A stretch of 64,000 nt of DNA from Roseateles aquatilis (GTDB lineage Bacteria > Pseudomonadota > Gammaproteobacteria > Burkholderiales > Burkholderiaceae_C), in assembly GCF_002205645.1 (NCBI RefSeq), contig NZ_NIOF01000006.1, positions 186,001 through 250,000 on the forward strand. The letters run 5' to 3'. The notes beneath the pieces are model-generated. The model did no database searches, had not been told where the DNA came from, and saw only the letters and a list, made by a program, of their open reading frames with translations. Below are positions 17,553 through 26,551 of this stretch, piece by piece. How positions within the stretch are numbered: the first letter of the stretch is position 1; each line of letters begins with the position of its first letter. The position numbers were made by a program, and so were the translations under genes.

Positions 17553-18341
17553 ATGGTGGGAGCCGAAGCCGTCGCATCTTCTTCTGGTTGGAAGGCCGTC
17601 AATCGCAGCGCGGCGCCGCTGACAGCACCTCGCCGTCCCATTGCCTCCGAGGAACTGAGCGGACGCATCGGTTCCGCCCTGAGGCTGGTCCGAGACAACC
17701 TGGTTTACCAGCGCCGCGTCGTTCATGCTGGCGACCGCATCTATCAAGCAGGCGAGCAGTTCGGGAACCTCTACATCGTCAACTCGGGCTTCTACAAGGT
17801 CGTGACGCTGTCGCCCGATGGCCGCGAGCAGGTGGTCGCCCTGAAGTTCAGGGGGGACTGGCTGGGCGTAGATGGCATTGCGCGCGGCGAGTACGATAGC
17901 GATGTGATCGCGCTGGACACCGGTGAAGTCTGGGTGGTCCGCTACGACGCCTTGCTGGATGCGAGCCTCTCAGAGCGAGCCCTGCTGACCGAACTCCACC
18001 AGGCCATGAGCCGAGAAATCTCTCGCGACCGCGACTCGCTGATGTCGCTGTGCACACTCTCGGGCGACGCCCGCGTCGCAGACTTTCTGCGCTACTGGGC
18101 TGAATCGCTCGGCGACCGCGGCATGCGCACGGACTGCATCACCTTACGCATGACTCGTGCGGAGATCGGCAACTACCTGGGTCTGACGCTGGAATCCGTG
18201 AGCCGGGCGCTGTCGCGGCTGGCCAAGGCCAAGGTCATCGGCTTCGCCGGCAACGGCCGTCGCGACGTGCAGATTCCGGACATTGACGCCCTGGGTGCGT
18301 TCGTCCAGCGTTCAATCTCGCCCGCAGGCATGCTGCAGTAA
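17553..18341 (+). CDS. Crp/FNR family regulator (Dnr/FNR-like, no N-terminal cysteines)
   Basis: 262 residues: cyclic-nucleotide-binding-type beta-roll (about 45-165; DRIYQAGEQFGNLYIVNSGFYKV), long dimer helix, and a winged helix with MTRAEIGNYLGLTLESVSRALSRL. The recognition helix has the E--SR pattern (ESVSR) of FNR-class proteins, which read TTGAT-N4-ATCAA. The four-cysteine iron-sulfur cluster of true FNR is missing, so it should not sense oxygen that way; an NO-linked (Dnr-like) or other input is possible. GGGAG precedes the ATG. Matching boxes lie at 17397, upstream of the norB operon and, less perfectly, before nirK, so it is a good candidate for their activator. Confidence 0.88.
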   Translation: MVGAEAVASSSGWKAVNRSAAPLTAPRRPIASEELSGRIGSALRLVRDNLVYQRRVVHAGDRIYQAGEQFGNLYIVNSGFYKVVTLSPDGREQVVALKFRGDWLGVDGIARGEYDSDVIALDTGEVWVVRYDALLDASLSERALLTELHQAMSREISRDRDSLMSLCTLSGDARVADFLRYWAESLGDRGMRTDCITLRMTRAEIGNYLGLTLESVSRALSRLAKAKVIGFAGNGRRDVQIPDIDALGAFVQRSISPAGMLQ

Positions 18342-18357
18342 CGCCCTGTCAGAGGTC

Positions 18358-20457
18358 TCAAGGGCCCGGATAACCGCCGTCTGGGGCACCGCCCATGGTC
18401 AGCGCCCTGGCAAGCGCGTTCCGCAATTCCTCGCGGGTGTAGGGTTTGCGGAGCAACTCCCAAGACGCGGGCGAGGAACTGTCCGCCTCAAGCAGTTCGG
18501 CTGAGTAGCCGGACATCAAGAGGACGGCCAGCTGAGGCACCTGGCGCTGCGCAATGGCGGCGAGTTCGGTGCCACGCAAGCCCGCGCCCAGCGAGATGTC
18601 GCTGAGCAGAACGTCGAAGCTGGTATCGCCGCTCAACACCATCAGCGCATCCTCCGCGCTGCTGCATGCGTTGGACCGGCACCCCAAGGCGCTCAGGAAA
18701 GCGGTCACGACCGCGCGCACCTCGGCGTCGTCCTCGACCAGCAAGACCGACAGGCCCACGGGAATCGTGCCTGCGGTTTCCGCGGCATCCGCCGTCATGG
18801 GCGACTGCTCCAGCGCACTCGGGATGTAGAGCGTGACGGTAGTGCCACTCCCGGGAAGTGAGTCGATGGCCACGGTCCCCTTGGATTGCTTCGCGAACCC
18901 GTAGACAGTGCTCAAGCCCAGCCCCGTGCCCCGGCCGGTGCTCTTGGTCGTGAAGAACGGCTCGAATGCTCGTTCCTTGACCTCCTCCGTCATGCCCGTG
19001 CCGGTGTCCTGCACCGAGATCGCCACGAAGGGAACATCCGCAGGCGCGTCGGCGTCCAGGTCGCGTCGGATGGCTTCGGGGAGGTCTGCCAGCGTACGGC
19101 TGCTGAAGCGCAGCGTCCCGCCGTCTGGCATTGCGTCACGGCCGTTGATGGCCACGTTGAGCAGGGCCGACTCGAGCTGGCCGGCGTCGGCTCGCACGAC
19201 CGCCGAGTCGTCGGCACTGACCTCGATTTGGATGCGCTGATCCAGCGTGCGGTGAAGCATTCCCGATAGCGACTGCAGCAGTGCTGAGACATCAACCTCC
19301 GACGGCCGCAACACCTGCCGGCGCGAGAAGGCGAGCAACTGGCTGGTGAGTTCGGCACCGCGCCTGGCCGCGCGCGTTGCAGCTCCGATCAAGCTCTGCG
19401 ACTGCGTGTCGCTATGCGAAGGCATCTCATCCAACACCTGGAGGTTGCCCTGGATCACCGTGAGAAGGTTGTTGAAATCGTGTGCGATGCCTCCAGTCAA
19501 CTGCCCCACGCTTTCCAGCCGCTGCGCGTGGTTCAGCGCTTCCTCCGACTGCGCCCGCTGAAGATTGGCCACCAGCAGGCTGGACAGCGACTCGATGAAG
19601 CGCACCTCGTCGTCACCGAAACGCGATCTGCTGGTCGACAGGATCTCGATCACGCCGATCTGCCGGCCGCGGTCGAACAGTGGCACCAGGAGTGTGCTGA
19701 CAACTCCAGCGTCAAGCCAGCTCTGCGGTGACTGCAAGCGGTGCTCGCTGTGCCAGTCCGCGATCACGACGGGTTTGCCGTGAGACAGCATGAAGCCGCC
19801 TAGCGTGTTCCCCGTTGCCTCGAGCGGCGGGTCGCCGATCCGGCCAATCAGCGGGCCTGCGCAGCTGGCTACCCGAAAGCTCTGGCGATCGGTGTTCAGC
19901 AACAGCACCATGACAGCAGCAGCATCGAGGGTCGCGACGGCGATGGCGGGCGCCTGGTCGAGCAGCACCTGTGGGTCGCGGGCGTCAACCGCGTCACGGC
20001 CAACCTGAGCCAGCGTCTCCGCGTAGCGCGCGCGTAGCAGCGCCTGCTTGACTCGTGGGTAGGTGCCAATATCTCGGATCGCCGCAACAACCAAGGGCAA
20101 CCCGCGGCCTTGCAATGGGCTGAGCGCGATCTCAACCATGACCTCGCTGCCGTCTTTGCGCTTGGCGACAAGGTCCATCTGCGTGCCCATAGGCCGCGCG
20201 CGGGGCGCCTGGGCATACGCCTCGCGATAGGACGAATGGCGGGAGCGAATCGCATCCGGCACCAACTCGTCCACGCTCATGCCGACCAGTTCGAAGCTCG
20301 TATAGCCCAGCAAGGTCTCTGCGGCTTCGTTCGTCAATACGATCTTGCCAGATCGATCTACGATGAGCAGCGCATCCGGGTAGGAGGCGTGAAGAGAGCG
20401 GAAGACGCTTTGCTCGTCGATGCCCAGGGCAGGCAATCCGGAGGCTCGCTCGGCCAT
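18358..20457 (-). CDS. Hybrid sensor histidine kinase (PAS-GAF-HisKA-HATPase-REC)
   Basis: 699 residues, no membrane segments, so cytoplasmic. Order: PAS (about 15-130, GKIVLTNEAAETLLGYTSFELVG), GAF (about 140-300), HisKA with phospho-acceptor His near 325 in GGIAHDFNNLL, HATPase (NVAINGRDAMPDGG, DTGTGMTEE, GRGTGLGLSTVYGFAKQSKG), then a C-terminal receiver with acceptor Asp near 620 (VLLSDISL). It ends 17 bases from the convergent Crp/FNR gene and begins 8 bases after the response-regulator gene, so both form an operon. PAS and GAF inputs point to redox, ligand or small-molecule sensing; the signal is unknown. Confidence 0.9.
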   Translation of the reverse strand: MAERASGLPALGIDEQSVFRSLHASYPDALLIVDRSGKIVLTNEAAETLLGYTSFELVGMSVDELVPDAIRSRHSSYREAYAQAPRARPMGTQMDLVAKRKDGSEVMVEIALSPLQGRGLPLVVAAIRDIGTYPRVKQALLRARYAETLAQVGRDAVDARDPQVLLDQAPAIAVATLDAAAVMVLLLNTDRQSFRVASCAGPLIGRIGDPPLEATGNTLGGFMLSHGKPVVIADWHSEHRLQSPQSWLDAGVVSTLLVPLFDRGRQIGVIEILSTSRSRFGDDEVRFIESLSSLLVANLQRAQSEEALNHAQRLESVGQLTGGIAHDFNNLLTVIQGNLQVLDEMPSHSDTQSQSLIGAATRAARRGAELTSQLLAFSRRQVLRPSEVDVSALLQSLSGMLHRTLDQRIQIEVSADDSAVVRADAGQLESALLNVAINGRDAMPDGGTLRFSSRTLADLPEAIRRDLDADAPADVPFVAISVQDTGTGMTEEVKERAFEPFFTTKSTGRGTGLGLSTVYGFAKQSKGTVAIDSLPGSGTTVTLYIPSALEQSPMTADAAETAGTIPVGLSVLLVEDDAEVRAVVTAFLSALGCRSNACSSAEDALMVLSGDTSFDVLLSDISLGAGLRGTELAAIAQRQVPQLAVLLMSGYSAELLEADSSSPASWELLRKPYTREELRNALARALTMGGAPDGGYPGP

Positions 20458-20465
20458 GATGCAGC

Positions 20466-21197
20466 TCAGTTGGACGACACCGCGGGCACCAGGATGTACC
20501 CGGCGCCGCGGACCGACTTGATGATCTGCGGCTTCTCCGGGTCGCTTTCGAGCTTCTTGCGCAGGCGCCCAACTTGGACGTCTATGGTGCGATCGAAGGG
20601 GCCGGCCTCGCGCCCACGCGTCTGCTCCAGGAGAGCGTCACGTGAGAGCACTTTGCCGGGGCTGCGCAGGAACGCGAGAAGCAGATCGAACTCACCTGCG
20701 GTCAGTTCCACTTCCCCGCTCGGACCCACCAGACGCCGCGCGCCGACGTCGAGTTGCCAGACATCGAAACACAGGCGCGTTGCCTCGGCCTTTGCCTTGT
20801 TGCTTGCAGGTGTTGTGGACTCGCTGGCATCGAGCCTGCGCAGCACGGCCTTGCAGCGTGCTAGCAGTTCGCGCAGGTCGAATGGCTTGGTCACGTAGTC
20901 GTCGGCACCGACCTCGAGGCCGACCACCTTGTCTACAGCATCACCGCGGCCCGTCACGATCACCAGGCCGCAGTTCCAATGCTCGCGAAGTTGGCGGGCG
21001 ATGGCGAAACCGTCTTCCCCAGGCAGCCCCAGATCGAGCAACACCAGTGCGGGCGCGTCGTTCTTCATGACCTGCATCAGAGCGCGTCCGCTATGCACCT
21101 GAGTAACGCGGTAGCCGGACCCCTGCATGTAGTTGGCCAGCAGGGTCGTGATTTCAACCTCGTCGTCGAGGATGGCGATGTGCTGGCCAGAAGTCAC
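20466..21197 (-). CDS. OmpR/PhoB-type response regulator
   Basis: 243 residues from a GTG at 21197; an in-frame frame continues to 21410 but adds only low-complexity sequence, and AGGAA lies before the GTG. Receiver domain first (HIAILDDEVEITTLL, LVLLDLGLPGEDGF with the acceptor Asp, VIVTGRGD, DYVTKPFDLREL), then a winged-helix output (VELTAGEFDLLLAFLRSPGKVLSRDALLEQ...VGRLRKKLE...GAGYIL). It lies directly before the hybrid kinase gene in the same operon and is its likely partner, receiving phosphate through the kinase. Targets are unknown. Confidence 0.9.
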   Translation of the reverse strand: MTSGQHIAILDDEVEITTLLANYMQGSGYRVTQVHSGRALMQVMKNDAPALVLLDLGLPGEDGFAIARQLREHWNCGLVIVTGRGDAVDKVVGLEVGADDYVTKPFDLRELLARCKAVLRRLDASESTTPASNKAKAEATRLCFDVWQLDVGARRLVGPSGEVELTAGEFDLLLAFLRSPGKVLSRDALLEQTRGREAGPFDRTIDVQVGRLRKKLESDPEKPQIIKSVRGAGYILVPAVSSN

Positions 21198-21354
21198 GGC
21201 GATAGCGTTCCTGTCGTCAAAGGGGAGAGTGACATGGCGGCCGATGACGGATCGACCGGCTTGGCCGTGCTCCAGGGCCGGCAGCCCGGTAGGCATGTTA
21301 GCGCCGGCTCGACGCAGGGCAAGGGCGGCCGCGGGGGCGCACGGCAACGTTGCG

Positions 21355-21570
21355 CTAGCTTGGCCCGACCAATCGTTGGCGTAAGCCATGGCGATATAGA
21401 ACGGCTCCAATCCCGACGAGGACCACCATGTCGTCTTCTGTCAGCCGATCGCCGGCGAGGCTCATCCACGTGGCGAGAGCGGCCACAGCATCGTCCAATG
21501 AATCGGTGCTACCTTGCGCGTCGAGGACCTCGGCCTGGCTCTCAAACTGCTGTATCAGGGGACGAATCAT
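21355..21570 (-). CDS. Small hypothetical protein
   Basis: 71 residues (MIRPLIQQFESQAEVLD...). The family is not recognised. Support comes from a good ribosome site (GGAGG 6 bases before the ATG at 21570) and from being on the same strand just upstream of the two-component operon. The sequence is acidic and helical with a hydrophobic end (MVVLVGIGAVLYRHGL). It could be a small accessory to the sensor system or an unrelated peptide. Confidence 0.5.
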   Translation of the reverse strand: MIRPLIQQFESQAEVLDAQGSTDSLDDAVAALATWMSLAGDRLTEDDMVVLVGIGAVLYRHGLRQRLVGPS

Positions 21571-22123
21571 GCTCGCCTCCACGCCGCGTGCGCGCATGGT
21601 GCACTGTGAGACGCCATCGCGTCCATCTGCGAGGGGACATCATTCTCTGTCGGCCCGAAGGACGGTTGTGCTGGATGCCGTCGGCAAGACCGATCTAGTC
21701 GGGCTCAGCCAGCGGCGGCCGATTGTGTGAGCCCTGGTAGTCAGCTTGGCGTGATTGCGACCGCGGCCCTGACGCTTGTTCGTGGAACGACGAGCAATAC
21801 GCCTACACGGCAGTGCGACTTGCCCCAGCTTGATTGCGGGGCCGATGCGATCACACGACAATCCCCGCATGTGCTCGATCGCCGTCAAGTTCGTCCCCTG
21901 CGACGCACGTTGCCCACAGCCTGCTTCAGCAGTCGGCAGGGTACATGCGCCTGCCACGTGGGGCCAGACGGGGACCTCCATCTGTCAGCCGGCCGCACAT
22001 CACTGAGCCCGGCGATCACCACCACCCCTTTTGCGCAAACCTCAGATCGCCGGGCCCACAACCCGCGCGATGGTGTTCGTCGGCAAGCAGCCGGCCTTCG
22101 CCCTATGACTGAAGGAATGCCTC
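21571..22123. other. Gene-poor stretch with a long inverted repeat
   Basis: About 550 bases with no supportable gene. It contains a perfect 11-bp inverted repeat (GCCCGGCGATC at 22007-22017 with 22045-22055) separated by 27 bases, 69 bases before the Rnk-like start. It could form a cruciform, serve as an operator or fold in the leader. Confidence 0.5.
22007..22055. repeat. 11-bp perfect inverted repeat upstream of the Rnk-like gene
   Basis: GCCCGGCGATC and its exact complement enclose a 27-base loop containing a CCCCTTTTGCGC stretch. The wide loop argues against a simple terminator and for a protein-binding or leader structure. Confidence 0.65.
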
Positions 22124-22546
22124 GTGGATCTCCTGGCTCTCGAGCGCACGCTCACTGAACTCGACCACGTTCGAATCCTGAACCTCGTACGTCGCTACCG
22201 GCGCGTCGAGGTCCCTGCGGCACCTCGCTTGCCAATCGAGGACGTCCTCGACACCTGCTCGATAGTGCCGTCCCGCCAAGCCCCACCTGACGTGGTGACG
22301 ATGTATACGCAAGTTGCTTTGCGCGATGTCGAGTCGGGCGAGAGCAGCAAGGTCGCCCTGTGCTATCCGGCAGATGCGGAGCCCACGGCGGGCTTCGTCT
22401 CGGTGCTGTCACCTATCGGCGCCGGCCTGCTCGGCCTGGGGCTGGGTGCCATTGCGCACTGGCGCACCCCGGCGGGCGAAGAGCGGGTTGCCGAGATCGT
22501 GGCCATCCTCTTTCAGCCTGAATCGAGCGGCGACTACACGACGTAG
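22124..22546 (+). CDS. rnk: Rnk/GreA-C-terminal-like nucleoside diphosphate kinase regulator
   Basis: 140 residues starting at GTG 22124 with AAGGA before it. An N-terminal helical part precedes an FKBP-like domain shared with the GreA/GreB C-terminus: VTMYTQVALRDVESGESSKVALCYPADA, then VLSPIGAGLLGLGLGAIAHWRTPAGEERVAEIVAILFQPE. Rnk-type proteins bind RNA polymerase's secondary channel and were linked to nucleoside diphosphate kinase levels. It stands before a universal stress protein gene on the same strand, with about 130 bases between. Confidence 0.78.
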   Translation: MDLLALERTLTELDHVRILNLVRRYRRVEVPAAPRLPIEDVLDTCSIVPSRQAPPDVVTMYTQVALRDVESGESSKVALCYPADAEPTAGFVSVLSPIGAGLLGLGLGAIAHWRTPAGEERVAEIVAILFQPESSGDYTT

Positions 22547-22678
22547 CGCGGCGTACGGGCATTGACCCCAGCACCCCGCGCAATTCGTCTCCAAGCACGA
22601 GCTCGTGTCCCCAGCGGCCTTGCGGCAACCGGGGCGTCTGAGCAGTGCAATTCAAGTTACCCGTGAGGACATACGCAA

Positions 22679-23602
22679 ATGAAATCGTTCACGTCCTTGT
22701 TGGCTGCCACCGACTTCTCGATCGATGGCAACAACGCCGTTCGCCGTGCGGCGCTTCTGGCGCACGAACATGGCGCCTACCTGAAGATCGCTCACGTTTT
22801 GGAGCCTGCAGTCTGCAAGCTAGTGCGCGACTGGTTCACACCGGCAATCGGCGCCGATCTTGAGGCTGCGCAGGCGCGGGAGACGCTGCGCTGTCTTGCC
22901 ATGGAGATCGCTGGCCGGTACGACGTCGAAGTGGCCGTCGAAGTGATGGTCGGAGACCCGCTCGAAAACCTGCTGCTGGCGTCGCAAGAGTTCGATCTGC
23001 TGGTTCTCGGCCGGCGCGGCCATCGCCGATTCCCACGATTGATCGTCGGACGGACGGTTGATCGGGCAACGAGACTTCGCCGGGGCCCTGTGCTGGTGGT
23101 CAAGACACCGGCAGAAGGGCCGTACCGGCAGGTCCTGGTACCGGTCGACTTCACGGTCTCTTCGGATGCCGCCCTCGGGCTTGCAGCCCGAGTGGCATGC
23201 ATCGGTGGACTGCATGTCTTTCATGCCATCAACTCGCACGGGGTCGCTCCGCTGCGAGGGGCGGATGTGCCGGAGGACGTCGTCCGTGCGACCCTGCTCC
23301 GGCAGGAAGCAGGGGCCCTTGCGCGCATTCGCCGCGCGGCTGCCAAAGTAGGTCTGGACAGCACGCGGCTGGGTGTCGGGGCGGCTCACGGGCATCCCGT
23401 GTGGGCGACGCTTGGCCAGGCGCGCCGCGTCAGTGCCGACCTGATCGTTGCCGGTAAGCATGGCCGTTCGACTCTCGGCGACTTCCTTCTGGGCCGAGTC
23501 AGTCGCCGCCTGCTAGCCGAGTCCTCCTGCGACATCCTCTTGGTTCCACGGCCTCGAGGAGAACGGTCCTGCGCGGGACACGCCGCTATGGCCGCTCCGT
23601 GA
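22679..23602 (+). CDS. Tandem-domain universal stress protein (UspA family)
   Basis: 307 residues with two Usp domains. The first opens with SFTSLLAATDFSIDGNNAVRRAALLA; the second opens with YRQVLVPVDFTVSSDAALGLAARVA and ends with the ATP-binding pattern VAGKHGRSTLGDFLLGRVSRRLLAESSCDILLVP (G-x2-G-x9-G-S/T type) in the last 60 residues. Usp proteins are induced by stress, growth arrest or oxygen limitation and many bind ATP. GAGGA precedes the ATG. Such genes are frequent in anaerobiosis-linked clusters of Burkholderiales, which fits the FNR-linked neighbourhood. Confidence 0.92.
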   Translation: MKSFTSLLAATDFSIDGNNAVRRAALLAHEHGAYLKIAHVLEPAVCKLVRDWFTPAIGADLEAAQARETLRCLAMEIAGRYDVEVAVEVMVGDPLENLLLASQEFDLLVLGRRGHRRFPRLIVGRTVDRATRLRRGPVLVVKTPAEGPYRQVLVPVDFTVSSDAALGLAARVACIGGLHVFHAINSHGVAPLRGADVPEDVVRATLLRQEAGALARIRRAAAKVGLDSTRLGVGAAHGHPVWATLGQARRVSADLIVAGKHGRSTLGDFLLGRVSRRLLAESSCDILLVPRPRGERSCAGHAAMAAP

Positions 23603-23704
23603 CGCGAGTCTTAGAGCACTTGTCGCGAGGCAGGTCACGGGCCGACGCAGCAGCCACGGCACCTGTCGGCCCAGAAGCGTGTCGAAAGGTGAGGTTATGG
23701 GTTG

Positions 23705-24331
23705 TCAGGCTTTTGTCGCGGCAGCTTCAGCGGTGGTGGCCGGGGTAGCGATGGGCCGCGAGGCTCTCTTCGCAGGTGCTTTCTTGGAAGCCACCTTGCG
23801 CGTTGGCTTTGCGCCGGCCGGCGCCTTGCGTCTCTTGCCCGGCGTCTGCGCCTTCGTCGTGTCTGCGCTGGCGGCTGCCTTCTTCGGCGTTGCTGCCCTT
23901 GACGGGGCAGCCTTCTTGCTCACCGCCTTCTTCGCTGGCGATTTCTTGGACGCGTTGGCGGTGGCCTTGGAACCGGCTGCAGCCTTGGCTCGATTGCCAA
24001 CCAGAAACTCTTCTAGCTGCCGACCCGCAGCGAGCATGTCACGGATCCATTGGGGCCGCTTGCCAATGCCGTGCCAGAAATTGCCCTGACCATCTGCAAA
24101 CTTGGCAGGCTTCTTGGCCCTGGCTGCCTTTGTCTTTGCAGACTTTGTCAGCTGAGCGGCGCGACTCTTCTTTGCCGCACCCACGGCTGGAGTGCCAAAC
24201 AGATCCTCCGCAGTCAGCCCGTGCTGCGCGATTTCGCTCTTGATGCGAGAGATCACCTTGGTCTGAATCTCGGCCGCTTGCTTTTGCAGCTTCTCGATCT
24301 GGCTCTTGATTTTGGCGAAAGACGTTGCCAT
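23705..24331 (-). CDS. H-NS-like nucleoid protein with Lys/Ala-rich tail
   Basis: 208 residues. The N-terminal coiled coil (about 1-45; FAKIKSQIEKLQKQAAEIQTKVISRI) is the H-NS dimerisation type. The DNA-binding part is the H-NS-like FADGQGNFWHGIGKRPQWIRDML near residues 77-100. The remaining 95 residues are histone-H1-like, rich in Lys, Ala, Thr and Pro (KKAVSKKA, KKAAAS, KRRKAPAGAKPTRK). H-NS proteins silence horizontally gained DNA; long Ala/Lys tails occur in Burkholderiales H-NS relatives. It lies within the accessory region and could silence it. Confidence 0.88.
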   Translation of the reverse strand: MATSFAKIKSQIEKLQKQAAEIQTKVISRIKSEIAQHGLTAEDLFGTPAVGAAKKSRAAQLTKSAKTKAARAKKPAKFADGQGNFWHGIGKRPQWIRDMLAAGRQLEEFLVGNRAKAAAGSKATANASKKSPAKKAVSKKAAPSRAATPKKAAASADTTKAQTPGKRRKAPAGAKPTRKVASKKAPAKRASRPIATPATTAEAAATKA

Positions 24332-24458
24332 GCACCGGCTCCAATTGTTGTTGCGTGAAGAGTCTAGCTAACGAATTGAGCAGATCAATCGTTTGAGGGC
24401 CTACGCGAAGGCCGGCACGCCGTCCCCACGCTTTGAGGTGGGCGTCTTGATCGTTCAT

Positions 24459-25211
24459 CTAACGCGCCGGCGCCTGCCACCCGAACGGCGGCTGGTACGT
24501 CCACCAGCCGTGCTCAGTCGGAACGCCAATGGCACGCGAACCTGGCGGTAGTTCAGCTTTCAAGGCGTCTTCGAGCGTGGGATAGGGCGTGTCGCAGATC
24601 TCGTCGGCCCCACCCGACTGAGGACGGGCAAAGAACAGCCGCACAGGCAATGCTGCGCTTTGTGCCGCCTGCCGGCCCGCCAACGCAGCGAGGGCTTCAT
24701 GGCGGATTCGCGCGCACAAGGGATCCAGGCCGACCGCGATTTCGGCCTCAACGCGGTCAGGCTGCACGCCGTTGGTCGAAACGATGCAAATGAAGCGGCC
24801 GTCGACGAAGCGTCCTCGCGGCGTCTCCCAACGTCGATCCAGGAAGGGGTCGGGTGCGGAGCCGCGCAGTTCGGTGAATCGCCGAACGATCCAGCGTTGC
24901 GGCACCTGAGGCAACTCGAACGAGAACTCGCCGCTCCGAGAGAGTTCTACCAAGAGTTTCGGATCTGTCAGAGAGATCTGGAGCACGAATACTCCGCGGT
25001 CACCGCCTCGGTACTGCTCGACGGACAACTGGATGGCGTCGTGCAGTTCAGCGGGAAGCGCGTTGCGCTGAAGGAGCGCCCAGTTGGTCCAGCCTTGCCG
25101 CTGGGCTACCTGGTCAAGTGCTTGGGATTGGGTGAGGGCGCCGCTGCGGCGCAATACCTTAGCCTCGCGTCGAAGTTGTTCGACGTCGGCAGGAGAGAAA
25201 CGGGTAGGCAT
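24459..25211 (-). CDS. Hypothetical protein with an N-terminal small helical domain
   Basis: 250 residues from ATG 25211 with GAGG upstream; an in-frame TTG at 25229 is less likely. The N-terminus (FSPADVEQLRREAKVLRRSGALTQSQALDQVAQRQGWTNWALLQ) is a helical domain that is also found at the start of island-encoded proteins. The rest has no recognised family: it is mixed alpha/beta, with an acidic/aromatic C-terminus (GWWTYQPPFGWQAPAR). No catalytic signature was found. It is alone on its strand next to the H-NS-like gene. Confidence 0.6.
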   Translation of the reverse strand: MPTRFSPADVEQLRREAKVLRRSGALTQSQALDQVAQRQGWTNWALLQRNALPAELHDAIQLSVEQYRGGDRGVFVLQISLTDPKLLVELSRSGEFSFELPQVPQRWIVRRFTELRGSAPDPFLDRRWETPRGRFVDGRFICIVSTNGVQPDRVEAEIAVGLDPLCARIRHEALAALAGRQAAQSAALPVRLFFARPQSGGADEICDTPYPTLEDALKAELPPGSRAIGVPTEHGWWTYQPPFGWQAPAR

Positions 25212-25490
25212 GTAGAAGACCTCGCTCAAGCGCGCCGCCTGTCGCTGTGCCCGTCAGGGACCCTCGGCAAACTAGAGCCAGGTCAAGAATCCTACGCACG
25301 TGCATACGCTTCGCCATCCGGGCAGGCCGGTCCCGTGCTTGAGACCGATTGGGAGGTTAGCAAAAATAATGGCGGAGCGCGAGCCTTCTGGCGAGAGCTC
25401 TCCCTGTCGGTGATGGCGAAGTTTCGTGGCTCGCATCGCTATAGTCATTCAGACATAGCGGCGCAAGCCGCTCATGAGGCGGAACTTCGG

Positions 25491-26189
25491 ATGACGGATG
25501 ACGTGGTGGATCGCCGTGAAGCACACGGCACGGATTTCTCCTTGGCCTCGATGGATTTCGCGCGAGCGCGCTCTTGGGAAGCAGTGCGGCTGATCGCGAA
25601 TGCGGTGCTACCCGGCATGACCGAGGGCGAAGCCCGTGATCTGGCCAAGGTGTTGCTGCAGAACCTGGGCATGGACCGCATCTGGCACCAGTGCATCGTC
25701 CGCTTCGGCGAGGGCACGTTGAAGACCTTCAAGCAACGGCCCGACCCCGAGCGCGTGCTGGGAGAGTCCGATATCTTCTTCGTCGACATCGGCCCGGTGT
25801 GGAACGGCCACGAAGGCGACGCGGGTGACACCTTCGTCGTTGGCCGCGATCTCGAGATGCATGCCTGCGCCGCAGCGGCTCGTACGCTGTGGCACGACGT
25901 TGCTGCCAAGTGGCGTGCGGACGACCTGGCCGGCACGGCGCTGTATGCCTATGCGGCCGAGCGGGCCGAAGCGATGGGCTGGCGTCTCAACCTGGACATC
26001 AAGGGCCACCGCGTCTGCGACTTCCCACATGCGATCTACCGCGCGGGCGACCTGGGCGACTTCGGCAAGTGCCCGAGTACCGGCCTGTGGATACTTGAAA
26101 TCCAGATTGCCCACCCGACACGGCCGTTCGGGGCCTTCTACGAAGATCTGCTGATCGACACCGACTTCCTCGAAGGACAAGCGCTATGA
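25491..26189 (+). CDS. M24-family metallopeptidase-like protein (aminopeptidase P/creatinase fold)
   Basis: 232 residues from ATG 25491 (GAGGCGGAA upstream; an in-frame ATG at 25413 is possible). The pita-bread fold is seen: ARSWEAVRLIANAVLPGMTEGEA, IWHQCIVRFGEGTLKTF, then FFVDIGPVWNGHEGDAGDTFVVG with two acidic ligands, a middle His in IKGHRVCDFPHAIYRA, and a late Glu in LEIQIAHPTRPFGAFYEDLL. This is the short, single-domain form. M24 enzymes remove N-terminal residues or hydrolyse small amides. It overlaps the next gene by ATGA, forming an operon with GGCT-like and fRMsr genes. Confidence 0.8.
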   Translation: MTDDVVDRREAHGTDFSLASMDFARARSWEAVRLIANAVLPGMTEGEARDLAKVLLQNLGMDRIWHQCIVRFGEGTLKTFKQRPDPERVLGESDIFFVDIGPVWNGHEGDAGDTFVVGRDLEMHACAAAARTLWHDVAAKWRADDLAGTALYAYAAERAEAMGWRLNLDIKGHRVCDFPHAIYRAGDLGDFGKCPSTGLWILEIQIAHPTRPFGAFYEDLLIDTDFLEGQAL

Positions 26190-26548
26190 CCTCCGCCGAC
26201 GGCTTCGAGCTGCTGTTTTCCTATGGCACGCTGCAGTTGGAGGCCGTGCAGGTGGCCACCTTCGGCCGCAAGCTGAGCGGCAAGCCAGACCAGTTGGTGG
26301 GCTACCGCCTGGACCAGATCGAGATCCGCGACGCCGAGGTCGTGAAGACCAGCGCGCTCACGCACCACCCGATGCTGGTGCGCACCGGCCAGACGGCAGA
26401 CAAGGTCGCCGGCACCGTGTTCGACCTGACCTCCGCCGAGCTGGCGCAGGCCGACAGCTACGAGGTGGCCGACTACCGTCGCGCCCGCGCCGCGCTGGCG
26501 TCCGGCGGCAGTGCCTGGGTGTATGTCGACGCGCGTGACGATGGCTGA
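26186..26548 (+). CDS. Gamma-glutamylcyclotransferase (AIG2)-like protein
   Basis: 120 residues with the family opening LLFSYGTLQLEAVQ (YGTL motif), then VAGTVFDLTSAELAQADSYEV with the catalytic-type acidic residue region, and YRRARAAL. The fold breaks or forms gamma-glutamyl amide bonds, releasing 5-oxoproline. It overlaps the preceding M24-like gene by 4 bases and lies 3 bases before the fRMsr gene, so the three are co-translated. Together they suggest peptide or glutathione/methionine repair under stress, which is inference. Confidence 0.85.
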   Translation: MTSADGFELLFSYGTLQLEAVQVATFGRKLSGKPDQLVGYRLDQIEIRDAEVVKTSALTHHPMLVRTGQTADKVAGTVFDLTSAELAQADSYEVADYRRARAALASGGSAWVYVDARDDG

Positions 26549-26551
26549 GCG

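Noticed and set aside
24660-25490. Long in-frame extension before the M24-like gene
   Set aside because: It runs antisense through the hypothetical gene 24459-25211 and has no family resemblance; an internal ATG at 25491 with a ribosome site fits the family length.
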